A stretch of DNA of 64,000 nucleotides, from positions 108,181-172,180 of the forward strand of contig NZ_CAJHAZ010000009.1 of the NCBI RefSeq assembly GCF_904846525.1, in the 5' to 3' direction. How positions within the stretch are numbered: the first letter of the stretch is position 1; each line of letters opens with the position of its first letter. The stretch is from Psychrobacter sp. 1044 (GTDB taxonomy: Bacteria; Pseudomonadota; Gammaproteobacteria; Pseudomonadales; Moraxellaceae). Shown here in pieces: positions 26,456 to 38,050 of the stretch. The notes below the pieces were generated by a model, which saw only the letters and a list, made by a program, of their open reading frames with translations, was not told the DNA's origin and searched no databases. The position numbers and the translations under genes were made by a program.

Positions 26456-26880
26456 CTTTTGCCTCTTTTAATTCGAACCATTTAATTAACATTCGATTGT
26501 TTTTATTTTATCAGTAATCTTTGCATCTTATAAAAACCACGTTGTAAACTCATGCCTTAAGGGTAAAGCAGCTCTCATCATAGCATGATTATTTACGCTT
26601 ATTATCTTACTCAAATTCAGCAGTAAATCTCATATTTGTGCTTTTATAGATTCTTCAGCCATTTATCAGTGCCACTTTTAGCAATATTATGAAGAACGAA
26701 CTTCTTCCTTGCCCTTTAAATTCTTAACAATCATAGCCATAATAGTTTCACAACTGGCTCGATAACTTATATTCAGTATTCAGTATTTAGTATTTAGTAT
26801 TTAGTATTTAGTATTTAGCTTCCATTATCTATCATTTAACTTTTTACTCATTTGCATCATTCTTATTTAGGAGAGATATT
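26456..26880. other. Intergenic region upstream of the PotD/PotF-like gene
   Basis: These 425 AT-rich bases contain the 7-bp tandem repeat at 26771-26819 and otherwise no gene signal. The promoter of the downstream gene must lie here. Confidence 0.5.
26771..26819. repeat. Tandem 7-bp repeat, ATTYAGT x 7
   Basis: Seven units run without interruption: two ATTCAGT, four ATTTAGT and a last ATTTAGC. The repeat ends about 60 bp before the start of the substrate-binding lipoprotein gene, a place where copy-number change could alter promoter spacing. Confidence 0.9.
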
Positions 26881-28002
26881 TTGACTCATTTATCATCGCC
26901 CCACAACATTGCTCGTCGCGCTCATATACTACCAAAAGCACTATTAGCCATGGCTGTTGGGCTAGCACTTGCTAGCTGTAGTAAGTCAGACAATACGGCG
27001 GCTGATGGTACAGCGGCGAGTGCTGAAACGCTCAATCTGTATAACTGGTCAGAGTATATGCCGCAAGAGATTCTCGATGGCTTTACTGAAGAGACAGGCA
27101 TTCGGGTCAATTACACCACCTTTGATTCTAACGAAGCTATGTACGCCAAGCTTAAATTGCTCGATGACTCTAGCCAATATGACTTAGCCATCCCATCAAC
27201 ATATTATGTCGAAAAAATGGCCAAAGAAGACTTGCTGCAAGAGCTCGATAAATCCAAATTGAGCAATTTTAAGAATCTTGATACGTCTTTTACCAATACC
27301 AAGGTCGATCCAGAGAACAAATATTCGATTCCTTATATGTGGGGCAGCACCGGTCTTGCCATTAATGGTGACAAGGTCGATCCTGCAACCGTAAATAGCT
27401 GGAACGATTTATGGCGTCCTGAGTATAAAGGGCAAGTGATGCTGATGAACGATATGCGCGAAGTGTTTGGCATGGCGCTATTGACCCTTGGGCATTCAGG
27501 TAATAGTAAAAATCCTGACGAAATCAAAGCCGCTTATGAGAAGCTCACGACCTTGATGCCAAATGTGAAGACCTTTAACTCGGATGCCTCGCGTATGCCT
27601 TATATGGAAGGCGAAACCACGGTTGGTATGAGTTGGAATGGCGAGGCAATTATCGCCAACAACGAAGGCTTGACCAGCTTGGTTTATAAATATCCAACTG
27701 AAGGCGCTATCTTGTGGATGGATAATTTTGTGATTCCGAAAAACGCCAAACAAGTCGATGCAGCCCATAAGTTTATTGACTACTTGCTGCGTCCTGAGAA
27801 CTCTAAAATCGTCAGCGAAGAGATTGGTTATGCGTCGCCTAATATGGCTGCGCGTGAGATGATGCCAGAAGAAGTGCGCAACAATCCAACCATCTATCCG
27901 AGCAAAGACGTACTGGCAAAAGCGGAATTCCAAGAAGATGTGGGCGATGAAGCATTGCAAGTCTATCAGCAGTATTGGGATAAGCTAAAAACTGGTCGTT
28001 AA
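26881..28002 (+). CDS. Polyamine ABC transporter substrate-binding lipoprotein, PotD/PotF family
   Basis: This 373-residue protein is a periplasmic binding protein of the spermidine/putrescine family. A signal peptide ends in a lipobox (LASC, C33), so the mature protein is lipid-anchored. The mature part has LYNWSEYMPQEILDGFTEE, the opening strand-helix typical of PotD/PotF, then YDLAIPSTYYVEKM, PYMWGSTGLAINGDKV, MSWNGEAIIANNEG and DNFVIPKNAKQVDAAHKFIDYLL. The start is TTG at 26881, backed by an AGGAG site eight bases upstream. No permease or ATPase gene is adjacent; the next gene runs the other way, so the partners must be elsewhere. Confidence 0.92.
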   Translation: MTHLSSPHNIARRAHILPKALLAMAVGLALASCSKSDNTAADGTAASAETLNLYNWSEYMPQEILDGFTEETGIRVNYTTFDSNEAMYAKLKLLDDSSQYDLAIPSTYYVEKMAKEDLLQELDKSKLSNFKNLDTSFTNTKVDPENKYSIPYMWGSTGLAINGDKVDPATVNSWNDLWRPEYKGQVMLMNDMREVFGMALLTLGHSGNSKNPDEIKAAYEKLTTLMPNVKTFNSDASRMPYMEGETTVGMSWNGEAIIANNEGLTSLVYKYPTEGAILWMDNFVIPKNAKQVDAAHKFIDYLLRPENSKIVSEEIGYASPNMAAREMMPEEVRNNPTIYPSKDVLAKAEFQEDVGDEALQVYQQYWDKLKTGR

Positions 28003-28032
28003 TCACTGTTTGTTGATAGCTGTTACCGCAAG

Positions 28033-28064
28033 AAAACGTTGACTTAATAACGTCAGCGTTTTTT
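28033..28064 (+). terminator. Terminator after the PotD/PotF-like gene
   Basis: AAAACGTTGAC pairs with GTCAGCGTTTT (one G-T pair) and is followed by a T-run, about 30 bp after the stop codon. Confidence 0.85.
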
Positions 28065-28118
28065 ATTTATTCTTTATTTGGCTGTTATTTAACTTTTATA
28101 GTCGGTTCAATACAATTT

Positions 28119-28182
28119 GGATACAAGGAAGGCGAGCAAAATTACTACAAATAGTAGACTAAGCGAGCCTGACACCGTATCT
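28119..28182. repeat. Nested imperfect palindrome
   Basis: Three pairs of arms nest in 64 bases: GGATAC with GTATC, AGGC with GCCT, and CTAC with GTAG around a central AAATA. The repeated word GCGAGC occurs twice. It lies 23 bp beyond the stop of the minus-strand FUSC gene, between it and the plus-strand PotD/PotF-like gene. Nature unknown. Confidence 0.5.
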
Positions 28183-28204
28183 GATTTATATAGGATTTAC
28201 TAAT

Positions 28205-29440
28205 TTATAAGTGCAAATCGGTTTCACTACCTTTATGCTCGATACGGCGCTGCTCGCGGCGTTGATAGCGCAGACCGGAGGCGGCAAACCATTGCGGCTT
28301 AGTCGTTTGCAATAAATCACTGAGCCGCTGCAACTGTACTTGTAAGGTTTGGGTCAGCCAAAAATAGCCTTGCCACTCAAAGCCTAAGTTTTCTACACTT
28401 GGATATTCTGATACCGCGATACGCGTAATCGGTCGAAATACTTCATCATTTGGACTACGTAATACCGCCGCCATATGCTGCATCGCTTGCGTCAATTCGT
28501 GCTGATAATGAATAAGCAGAATATGGTTTTCATCATCAATCTCAATATTAGCCAAACGCGGTGCGGCACTTAACAGTAAATCAATCGTACCAATAATATT
28601 ACGATGGGTACGCTGAATAGTCTCTAGTGTTTCCTTTTCAATACCCGATTCGCTAGCTGTCGCTGCGATATGCGGACGCACGGCAAGCAAACGCTTATTA
28701 ATTTTTTGTAATGCTTTCACCAAGGACTTGTTGACGGGTGTATCTGGTATAGAACTGTTCGATGGATAAATAATACTGGCCGAACTGGTCGCCTGACTAT
28801 ACTTAAACGGCTTGGGCACTAACACTTCCGCATCAATATGATTGCCAACCCCTGCATACAAATTGCTGCACGTCTCAAGATTACTGGCCAACAAAAACCG
28901 CCACATCAACGTCGATTTAAGCGGTAAAATTAACGTCGCGGCCACCGCTACTCCTGCACCAAGCAAAATATTGAACGCGCGATATAAGCCATCTTGGGCA
29001 ATATTGCTGTGGTCAGGACTCGACACAATCATCAGCATGGTAATACCTGTCAGCAGACCGATATAGCCCAATTGCTTGACCGCCACATAACCGATGATGC
29101 CACTGATAATGCCAATCAGCCCATAATACAACCACAGCCAGCCACCGATATCTTTAATCAGCCATAAGAAGCTAAGTCCCACCACCACCCCAAGCAAAGT
29201 ACCCAATATCCGCTCTTTAGCCTTGGTATAAATCGCCCCTTGATATTGCAACAAACCCAAAATCACAAACACAGTAATGGTCGTCCACTCACCATGCGGC
29301 AAGTGCGTAAACTCATTTAACAAGAGCGCAATAAGTACAGCCACACCCAAACGTATGGCATGCAAAACATCTGCATGCTGATAACGGGCATAAGGCTCTA
29401 CAAATGGGGCGGTAAATCGTTGCCAAAAAGTCGGTTTCAC
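28205..29440 (-). CDS. FUSC family membrane protein, copy A
   Basis: This 411-residue inner-membrane protein has five or six hydrophobic segments in residues 25-175, then a cytoplasmic helical half. It belongs to the fusaric-acid-resistance-like (FUSC/YccS) superfamily, seen in the segment PHGEWTTITVFVILGLLQYQ followed by GAIYTKAKERILGT, which places a conserved loop after the second helix. Relatives such as AaeB export aromatic acids, but the substrate here is unknown. The start codon is GTG at 29440. It is very similar over its whole length to copy B next to it (29686-30921), which points to recent tandem duplication. Confidence 0.85.
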   Translation of the reverse strand: MKPTFWQRFTAPFVEPYARYQHADVLHAIRLGVAVLIALLLNEFTHLPHGEWTTITVFVILGLLQYQGAIYTKAKERILGTLLGVVVGLSFLWLIKDIGGWLWLYYGLIGIISGIIGYVAVKQLGYIGLLTGITMLMIVSSPDHSNIAQDGLYRAFNILLGAGVAVAATLILPLKSTLMWRFLLASNLETCSNLYAGVGNHIDAEVLVPKPFKYSQATSSASIIYPSNSSIPDTPVNKSLVKALQKINKRLLAVRPHIAATASESGIEKETLETIQRTHRNIIGTIDLLLSAAPRLANIEIDDENHILLIHYQHELTQAMQHMAAVLRSPNDEVFRPITRIAVSEYPSVENLGFEWQGYFWLTQTLQVQLQRLSDLLQTTKPQWFAASGLRYQRREQRRIEHKGSETDLHL

Positions 29441-29533
29441 GCAGGGTATCTCTTATAAGTGAAGGAAGAAAAAATCGGTTAAATTCTAGCTACTAGCTTA
29501 ACCACTGATAAAGCGCTGATAAAGTCATGACCA

Positions 29534-29575
29534 AAAAATAACGCCTTTTACCTATTAAAAGATAAAAGACGCTGA
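29534..29575 (-). terminator. Terminator downstream of FUSC copy B
   Basis: On the minus strand AGCGTCTTTTATC pairs with GGTAAAAGGCGTT and is followed by ATTTTTT. It lies between FUSC copies B and A and looks like a duplicate of the gltD terminator at 31001. Confidence 0.7.
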
Positions 29576-29685
29576 AGGTCAGAACATGCTAGCACATAAC
29601 GACAAAAAAACACCCTAACAACATCGCATTTGGCTATTGGTAATGCTGAAGGGTGCTCACAAATACTTGCCAGCATCTCCTATAT

Positions 29686-30921
29686 TTACAAGTGTAAATC
29701 GGACTCGCCCCCCTGCTCTTTCATTCTACGCTGTTCACGCCTTTGATAGCGCAGACCAGAAGCGGCATACCACTGCGGTTTGGTCGTTTGTAGCAGATCA
29801 CTTAACTGTTGCAGTTGTGCTTGCAACGTTTGCGTCAACCAAAAATATCCCTGCCACTCAAACGTTGCATACTGTACGCTAGGATATTCTGATAGCGCAA
29901 TACGCGTAATCGGTCGAAAAGTCTGATCGCTTGGACTGCGTAGTACTGCTGCGATATGCTGCATTGCTTGGGTGAGCTCGTGTTGATAGTGAATCAGTAG
30001 TGTATGATTATCATCATCGATATCGATATTCGCCAAACGCGGTGCTGCACTGAGCAATAAATCGATGGTACCGATGATATTGCGATGGATACGCTGAATC
30101 GTTTCTATCGTCTCTTTATGAATGCCGGACTCGCTTGCTGTTGCAGCGATATGTGGACGTACTGCGAGTAGTCGCTTGTTTATTTGCTGCAGCGATTTTA
30201 TCAACGCTTTATTAACAGGCATATCTGCAATAGCGCTACTTTGAGGATAAGACAGGCTAGCTGAGCTTGTCGCCCTAGTATAGACAAGCGACTTGGGAGC
30301 CACTATTTCAGCATCGATATGATGTCCGACACCGGCATAAAGCGTACTACAGGCTTCTAAATTATTTGCTAATAAAAATCGCCACATCAACGTCGACATT
30401 AGAGGTAAGACCACTGTCACCATGACCGCAATACCTGTACCGATTAAGATATTGAGTGCACGATAGACACCATCTTGCGCCATATTAACTTGATTCAAAT
30501 TAGAGACGATCATCAGCATAGTAATGCCAGTGAGTAATCCAGTATACCCTAGCCGCCTGACCGAAAAATAACCAATAATCCCACTAATGATACCAATAAG
30601 CAGGTACTCTATCCCTAACCAAGCACCCGTCCCTTTATTGAACCATAAGATTGCAAATGCCACTACAATACCCAAAACCGTCCCTAGTACTCGCTCTTTG
30701 GCTTTGGTATAAATAGCGCCTTGATACTGTAGCAATCCTAAAATAATAAAGACAGTAATCGTCGTCCATTCCCCATGTGGAAAACGGCTTATTTGATTGG
30801 CTAACATCGCAAGTACGATGGCTGCACCGATACGTATGGCATGCAAGATATCAGCGTACTGATAGCGCGCATAAGGTTCAATGAATGGTGCAGTAAATCG
30901 TTGCCAAATTTTTGGTTTCAC
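29686..30921 (-). CDS. FUSC family membrane protein, copy B
   Basis: This 411-residue protein has the same length as copy A and matches it in long identical blocks: PHGEWTTITVF, GLLQYQGAIYTKAKERVLGT, then RPHIAATASESGI, RNIIGTIDLLLSAAPRLANI and the C-terminal QPLL-type helices ending LRYQRREQRR. Differences concentrate in the membrane part after residue 70 and in the linker at about 215-235. Topology: multiple N-terminal membrane helices followed by a cytoplasmic domain. GTG start at 30921. Probably an exporter of an aromatic or amphiphilic compound; the substrate is not known. It lies directly downstream of gltBD. Confidence 0.85.
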   Translation of the reverse strand: MKPKIWQRFTAPFIEPYARYQYADILHAIRIGAAIVLAMLANQISRFPHGEWTTITVFIILGLLQYQGAIYTKAKERVLGTVLGIVVAFAILWFNKGTGAWLGIEYLLIGIISGIIGYFSVRRLGYTGLLTGITMLMIVSNLNQVNMAQDGVYRALNILIGTGIAVMVTVVLPLMSTLMWRFLLANNLEACSTLYAGVGHHIDAEIVAPKSLVYTRATSSASLSYPQSSAIADMPVNKALIKSLQQINKRLLAVRPHIAATASESGIHKETIETIQRIHRNIIGTIDLLLSAAPRLANIDIDDDNHTLLIHYQHELTQAMQHIAAVLRSPSDQTFRPITRIALSEYPSVQYATFEWQGYFWLTQTLQAQLQQLSDLLQTTKPQWYAASGLRYQRREQRRMKEQGGESDLHL

Positions 30922-31000
30922 GCACAGGTACTCTTATTAATTGAAGAATATATAGTCAATGAAAAGTAATATCGAACCATCATGTACTGCTGATATCAAA

Positions 31001-31039
31001 AAAAACGTCTCTTACCTGTTAAAAGGCAAAAGACGTTTG
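31001..31039 (-). terminator. Terminator of the gltBD operon
   Basis: On the minus strand AAACGTCTTTTGCC pairs with GGTAAGAGACGTTT around an eight-base loop, and runs into eight T residues about 45 bp past the gltD stop codon. Confidence 0.85.
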
Positions 31040-31083
31040 AGATCGAAATAGAGTGGTCAATAATTGGATGTAAACCAAAACCA

Positions 31084-32517
<1,434 letters not shown>

Positions 32518-32685
32518 TTAATATGAGGCTTTTTATATCAAGCTTTTTTAAAGTGGGCGGTGACAGTCAACGATGTCTCATTTATCGCAAAATTAAGAGG
32601 TTTATATCGTGACCGTCACTTACCTGCTGAAAACCTTTGAGTTAAAAGGCTTTTAAAAGCGGAACATTGGATAATCCAAGCAAAG

Positions 32686-35600
32686 CTATTGTGGGTCAGC
32701 CATGGTGGTTTTGAGAAGGCTCGCAATGTTTGCCGCTTTAGGCTTCACCAAATAAAACTTACGAACATAGTGCTCAAAGTCAGCCAATATCGTCTGACCC
32801 CACGCGCTGCCTGTTTTATTAACATGCGCTTCAATCACTTGCTGCAAATGGATACGATGCTCTTCGGTTTGCTCACTTGAGATACGGTTAAGATCAATCA
32901 GCTCATGGTTACAACGGTCAAAGAAATCACCTTCCATATCAAGCACATAAGCGAAGCCACCTGTCATACCTGCCCCAAAGTTGAGACCCGTACGCCCAAG
33001 AATAGTGACAATACCGCCTGTCATATATTCACAGCAATGATCGCCTGTGCCTTCGATGACTGCGTGCGCGCCAGAGTTACGCACTCCAAAGCGTTCGCCA
33101 GCAGTACCAGCTGCATATAGTTTGCCGCCCGTTGCACCATATAAGCAGGTATTACCAATGATGGCGGTCTCTTGCGCCGTAAAGCTTGAGTCTTTTGGTG
33201 GATAAATAACAATCTCACCGCCAGCCATGCCTTTGCCTACATAGTCATTGGCATCGCCTTCTAGCTCAATATTTAGACCACCTGCATTCCAGACGCCTAA
33301 ACTCTGCCCAGCAGTACCAGTCAGATGCAGCTTAATTGGCATATCACTCATGCCAAGGTTGCCCCATACTTGCGCAATCTCACCAGAGATACGCGCGCCG
33401 ATAGAGCGATCACAGTTACCGACATAATAGCTATAATCGCCGCCATTACCTTGACGAATATTGAGCAGCATATCACTAATCATCTGTTCAGCGAGTAAGC
33501 CTTTATCAAACGGCTCATTACGCTCAACCTGACAGGTTTGGGCTTTACCACTACTGGCCGGATGGCTAAATAATAATGGCGTTAAATCCAAATGACGCTG
33601 CTTATCCGTGTTGCCTTCTAATACTTCAAGCAAGTCAGTCCGTCCGACCAACTCTTCCATACTACGCACACCAAGGGCGGCAAGCCATTCGCGCGTTTCA
33701 GTTGCTACAAATTTAAAGAAGTTAATGAGCATCTCTGCTTCACCAATGAAATGCTCATCACGTAGCTTGGCTTTTTGCGTCGCAACTCCAGTCGGGCAAT
33801 TATTAAGATGGCAAATGCGTAGGTATTTACAACCAACGGCAATCATTGGCGTGGTACCAAAGCCAAAGCTTTCTGCCCCAAGAATAGCGGCTTTTACCAC
33901 ATCAAGACCAGTCTTTAGACCACCATCAGTTTGAATACGAACTTTATGACGCAAGCCATTTACTCGTAGTGATTGGTGGGTCTCAGCCAGTCCTAACTCC
34001 CATGGTGAGCCTGCATGATGGATAGACGATAGCGGAGAGGCTGCTGTGCCACCATCATAGCCTGAGATAGTGATTAAATCGGCATAGGCTTTTGCCACGC
34101 CAGTCGCGATAGTACCAACGCCCGGACGTGAGACTAGTTTCACCGATACCAAGGCATCTGGATTGACTTGTTTTAAATCAAAAATCAGCTGCGCCAAATC
34201 TTCGATAGAATAAATATCGTGATGCGGCGGCGGTGAAATCAACGTCACACCCGGTACAGAATAACGTAAGCGCGCAATCAAAGCATTGACTTTGCCACCC
34301 GGCAGCTGACCTCCCTCACCCGGCTTGGCACCCTGTGCAACTTTGATTTGCATCACTTCTGCTGAACGCAAATACGCTGGGGTGACGCCAAAACGACCCG
34401 AGGCAATTTGTTTGATCTTTGAGTTGCGCAGCGTGCCATAACGTACTGGATCTTCACCGCCCTCACCAGAGTTTGAACGTCCACCGATGGTATTCATCGC
34501 CATGGCAATCGCTTCATGGGCTTCGGGTGACAATGCCCCCAACGACATGCCCGCCGAGTCAAAGCGCGTCAGAATGGATGAGATATCCTCTACGTCATTC
34601 ACATCGATAGAGTTATCTGTTTTTAATAGCAATAAATCACGCAAGGTCGCCACAGGACGGCTATTAACCAAATCGGCATAATGACGATAATTGTCATAAT
34701 CGCCCGTACGAACTGCGGTATGTAGGCTATTAATGACATCTGGATTAAAGGCATGATATTCTTTATTGAAGACAAACTTCAGCAAGCCACCTTGATCGAG
34801 TGCCGCGCGGCGCTTGAAAGCATTCGCCGCTAGCTGTGCTTGATCGGCAGCTAAGTCAGCAAAGGTCGCACCTTTAATACGACTCTGTACGCCTTTGAAA
34901 CACAGGCTCACCACCTCTTCAGAGAGACCCACTGCTTCAAATAACTGCGCACCGCGATAAGAGACAATGGTCGAGATGCCCATTTTTGATAAGATTTTTA
35001 GCAAGCCTTTATCCAAGCCTTTACGGAAATTAACCCGCGCTTGAATCGGATCGCCAAGCAGCTCGCCAGTCGCTACTAAGTCATCAATAACATCATAAGC
35101 CAAGTAAGGATAAATGCAGGTCGCACCAAAACCAATCAATACTGCCACTTGATGCGAGTCGCGCGCCAAACCAGTCTCAATGATTAAATTAGCATCAGTA
35201 CGAATACCTTGACCAATCAAATAATGATGCACCGCACCCGTTACCATGATGGCGTTGGCTGGTACTTTATCGGCATCGATGTGTTTATCAGACAACACAA
35301 TCAAAGTGTGACCCGCTCGGATGCTGTTAGCCACTTGCTCGCAGATAGCCATGATGGCTTCTGATAACTCAAGGGTGCGATCATAGTTTAAATCAATACG
35401 CGCCATTTTAAAGGCTGGATCACCCAAGGTCTCAAGCTGCTGCATCTTGCTGGCTGACAGTACAGGCGACGATAAGATAATACGGTGTGCATCTCGCGCT
35501 GATGGCGCAAACACGTTAGTTTCAGCACCGAGGCAGGTCTGCAATGACATCACGATAGATTCACGCAATGGATCAATCGGTGGATTGGTCACCTGTGCGA

Positions 35601-37149
35601 ACTGCTGGCGGAAAAAGTCACCGACATGGCGGATTTGCTGCGACAGCACTGCCATAGGCGTATCATCACCCATTGAACCGACAGGTTCTTGACCATTTTC
35701 GGCGTTGGGGCGGATAATTTCAGTACGCTCTTCATTGGTGATGTGATACATTTTTTGCAGTGTTTTTAGCTCATTACCACGGCATGTTTGCGCTGCTAAC
35801 TCTTCCTCTAAACGCTCATCATCACGGATACGGGTTGCTTCTTCACGCAGCCATTTACGGTACGGATGGGCTTTTTTCAGTAACGTCGCAATCGCTTTAG
35901 TATCTAAAATTTGACCCGTTAAAGTATCAATAACGAGCATTTGACCAGGGCCAACGCGTCCTTTTGCCAACACATCTTTTGGCGAGTAATCCCACACACC
36001 AACTTCAGAAGCAACGGTGATATAGCCGTTCTTAGTTGTCACCCAGCGCGATGGGCGTAGACCATTACGATCAAGCATACAGACCGCATAGCGTCCATCT
36101 TGAATCACCAAACCTGCTGGACCATCCCACGCTTCCATGTGCTGCGAATAAAACTCATAAAAGGCGCGCAAATCCATATCCATGCTATCGACATTCTGCC
36201 AAGCAGGTGGCACGAGAATCGACATCGCATGGAATAGATTCATACCACCTGACATGAGGACTTCAAGCATATTATCTAAGCTTGATGAGTCAGAGCCCGT
36301 ACTGTTCACCAGTGGCGTCAATTCATTCAAATTGGGCAGTTTGTCTGATTTTAGTTTTGGCGTCCGTGCCTCAGACCAGTTGCGATTGCCTGTGATGGTG
36401 TTCAACTCGCCATTGTGGGCAAGATAACGAAACGGCTGCGCCAAGGGCCAACGCGGCAAGGTATTGGTGGAGAAACGTTGATGAAATACCACGATATGCG
36501 ATGCCAAACGCGCATCTTGTAAATCCAAGAAAAATGCTGGCAAGTCTGATGGCATCACCAAACCTTTATAAATGATCGTCTGACAGCTTAATGAGCACAC
36601 ATAAAACAGCTCATCATCAGCCAAGCGCTGCTCTGCTTTTTTGCGTGCGACAAACAGTTTACGGTTAAAGTCATCCGCTGCCAAATCATCGGGTGCGTTG
36701 ACAAACACTTGTTTGAAATCAGGTAAAGTCTCACGGCCAATGTCACCGACGATGCTCAAATCAAGCGGCACATCACGCCAGCCAGCAACCTCTAGTCCTT
36801 GGGCGACAATCTCATCGCTAAGCACTTGCTGGCTATCACGAGCTTTTGTCTCATCTAAATTGACAAAGATCATACCAACTGCAAAGTTTTCAGTAATCGT
36901 GAACCCTTGCTCAGCAGCAATGCCTCTAAAAAACTCAATAGGCGTCGCCAGTAGTAGACCACAACCATCACCCGTTCTACCATCAGCAGCAACACCGCCG
37001 CGATGGGTCATACAGCTTAGACTATGAATAGCAGTTTTTACCAAATCATGGCTGGCTTGTCCCTCAATATGAGCGATCAAACCAAAACCACAGTTATCAG
37101 AAAAATCATCTGGCGTGGCCAGGTGGGTTTGCGAGGAAATCATTGACAT
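32686..37149 (-). CDS. gltB: Glutamate synthase (NADPH) large subunit
   Basis: GltB converts glutamine and 2-oxoglutarate to two glutamates using electrons from GltD. The 1487-residue precursor begins with a short propeptide; the class II amidotransferase nucleophile is C20 in [12 protein letters not shown], which must be freed by processing. A central FMN domain follows, with the [11 protein letters not shown] stretch and the 3Fe-4S cysteines of the CHLNNCPTG segment, then the GXGXG-repeat domain near the C-terminus ([20 protein letters not shown]). The ATG at 37149 is chosen for its AAAAGGA site; 45 upstream in-frame codons lack family similarity. An unusually long non-coding stretch precedes it. 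Confidence 0.95.
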   Translation of the reverse strand: MSMISSQTHLATPDDFSDNCGFGLIAHIEGQASHDLVKTAIHSLSCMTHRGGVAADGRTGDGCGLLLATPIEFFRGIAAEQGFTITENFAVGMIFVNLDETKARDSQQVLSDEIVAQGLEVAGWRDVPLDLSIVGDIGRETLPDFKQVFVNAPDDLAADDFNRKLFVARKKAEQRLADDELFYVCSLSCQTIIYKGLVMPSDLPAFFLDLQDARLASHIVVFHQRFSTNTLPRWPLAQPFRYLAHNGELNTITGNRNWSEARTPKLKSDKLPNLNELTPLVNSTGSDSSSLDNMLEVLMSGGMNLFHAMSILVPPAWQNVDSMDMDLRAFYEFYSQHMEAWDGPAGLVIQDGRYAVCMLDRNGLRPSRWVTTKNGYITVASEVGVWDYSPKDVLAKGRVGPGQMLVIDTLTGQILDTKAIATLLKKAHPYRKWLREEATRIRDDERLEEELAAQTCRGNELKTLQKMYHITNEERTEIIRPNAENGQEPVGSMGDDTPMAVLSQQIRHVGDFFRQQFAQVTNPPIDPLRESIVMSLQTCLGAETNVFAPSARDAHRIILSSPVLSASKMQQLETLGDPAFKMARIDLNYDRTLELSEAIMAICEQVANSIRAGHTLIVLSDKHIDADKVPANAIMVTGAVHHYLIGQGIRTDANLIIETGLARDSHQVAVLIGFGATCIYPYLAYDVIDDLVATGELLGDPIQARVNFRKGLDKGLLKILSKMGISTIVSYRGAQLFEAVGLSEEVVSLCFKGVQSRIKGATFADLAADQAQLAANAFKRRAALDQGGLLKFVFNKEYHAFNPDVINSLHTAVRTGDYDNYRHYADLVNSRPVATLRDLLLLKTDNSIDVNDVEDISSILTRFDSAGMSLGALSPEAHEAIAMAMNTIGGRSNSGEGGEDPVRYGTLRNSKIKQIASGRFGVTPAYLRSAEVMQIKVAQGAKPGEGGQLPGGKVNALIARLRYSVPGVTLISPPPHHDIYSIEDLAQLIFDLKQVNPDALVSVKLVSRPGVGTIATGVAKAYADLITISGYDGGTAASPLSSIHHAGSPWELGLAETHQSLRVNGLRHKVRIQTDGGLKTGLDVVKAAILGAESFGFGTTPMIAVGCKYLRICHLNNCPTGVATQKAKLRDEHFIGEAEMLINFFKFVATETREWLAALGVRSMEELVGRTDLLEVLEGNTDKQRHLDLTPLLFSHPASSGKAQTCQVERNEPFDKGLLAEQMISDMLLNIRQGNGGDYSYYVGNCDRSIGARISGEIAQVWGNLGMSDMPIKLHLTGTAGQSLGVWNAGGLNIELEGDANDYVGKGMAGGEIVIYPPKDSSFTAQETAIIGNTCLYGATGGKLYAAGTAGERFGVRNSGAHAVIEGTGDHCCEYMTGGIVTILGRTGLNFGAGMTGGFAYVLDMEGDFFDRCNHELIDLNRISSEQTEEHRIHLQQVIEAHVNKTGSAWGQTILADFEHYVRKFYLVKPKAANIASLLKTTMADPQ

Positions 37150-37960
37150 GGCTAGTCCTTTTAGGTGAACGGGCAATTTATGCATCCAATGCAGATCATA
37201 AACTGAAGACCGTAAGCAGAACGGGCTAATAATTAATATTCGTATATCCGAATTAATAAATGGTGTGACGCTCATAGACATCATACTTTGAGACTAAGGT
37301 GAAAGCTCTGGCACTCCCAGTCATTGAATGATGTTTCAATAGATCATTAACATGTTAAAAGATAGTAAACGGTCGCCCTTGGCAATGACATACAGCCCTG
37401 TATACCCGTTACCTAATCATCAATAACGCAATGTCGCTATCTTGAGTGTCACTTGTTATCACACCATGCCTAGCAATCCAGACTGATTGACTACGCATGT
37501 AATAACCGTGCATTTGATTAATTTTGAATATCTGACGCTCTGTAATCAAGCGCTTCATTCACTCTAAAGAGAGCGATAATAAGAGAGGTTGCGCCACTTG
37601 CGATAGCTTAATTATAGATAGCAAGTGACAACGCTTGAGACAAAAAATTTTAGTAACGTATCTTTTAAATGATAGAAGTTTACCAATTCATTGTTAAAAA
37701 ACAATTTTTACGATAACTATACAGAGCGTCGCCCACAGTTATATTAGTTAATGACGGACAAAAAATCTAGTCTTTTCTATCGATTCACCCACCATATTTT
37801 GTAAGAGAACTTATTACTATTGGTTATAGGATGATTAAATGTTCTATGCAAATTTTGATACATAGTATCTGTGACAAGGCTTAGTTGAGATACTTAATTA
37901 AGATCAACTTCTTTTGGAAATGTATTTTTAGCACTAATTATATGCTTTATGATGCTCCAC
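37150..37960. other. Long region upstream of gltB
   Basis: These 811 bases contain no convincing gene. A TTGTT/AACAA inverted pair with an A-tract occurs at about 37700-37715. The gltB promoter and regulatory sites should lie here. A short plus-strand open frame at 37885-38103 ends inside the next gene and looks accidental. Confidence 0.5.
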
Positions 37961-37998
37961 AAAAAACCCCACTAACCAGCTTGTCAGTGGGGTTTTTT
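37961..37998. terminator. Terminator after the SPOR-domain gene
   Basis: AAAAAACCCCACT and its exact complement enclose a 12-base loop, with T-runs on both strands. It lies 52 bp past the stop of the minus-strand SPOR gene. Confidence 0.9.
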
Positions 37999-38050
37999 AG
38001 TCATAGTGGTAACATAACTATCAACGATATGGTCAAAGGACAAACACACT

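Noticed and set aside
37150..37284. 45-codon N-terminal extension of GltB
   Set aside because: No family similarity, and a good ribosome binding site precedes the ATG at 37149.
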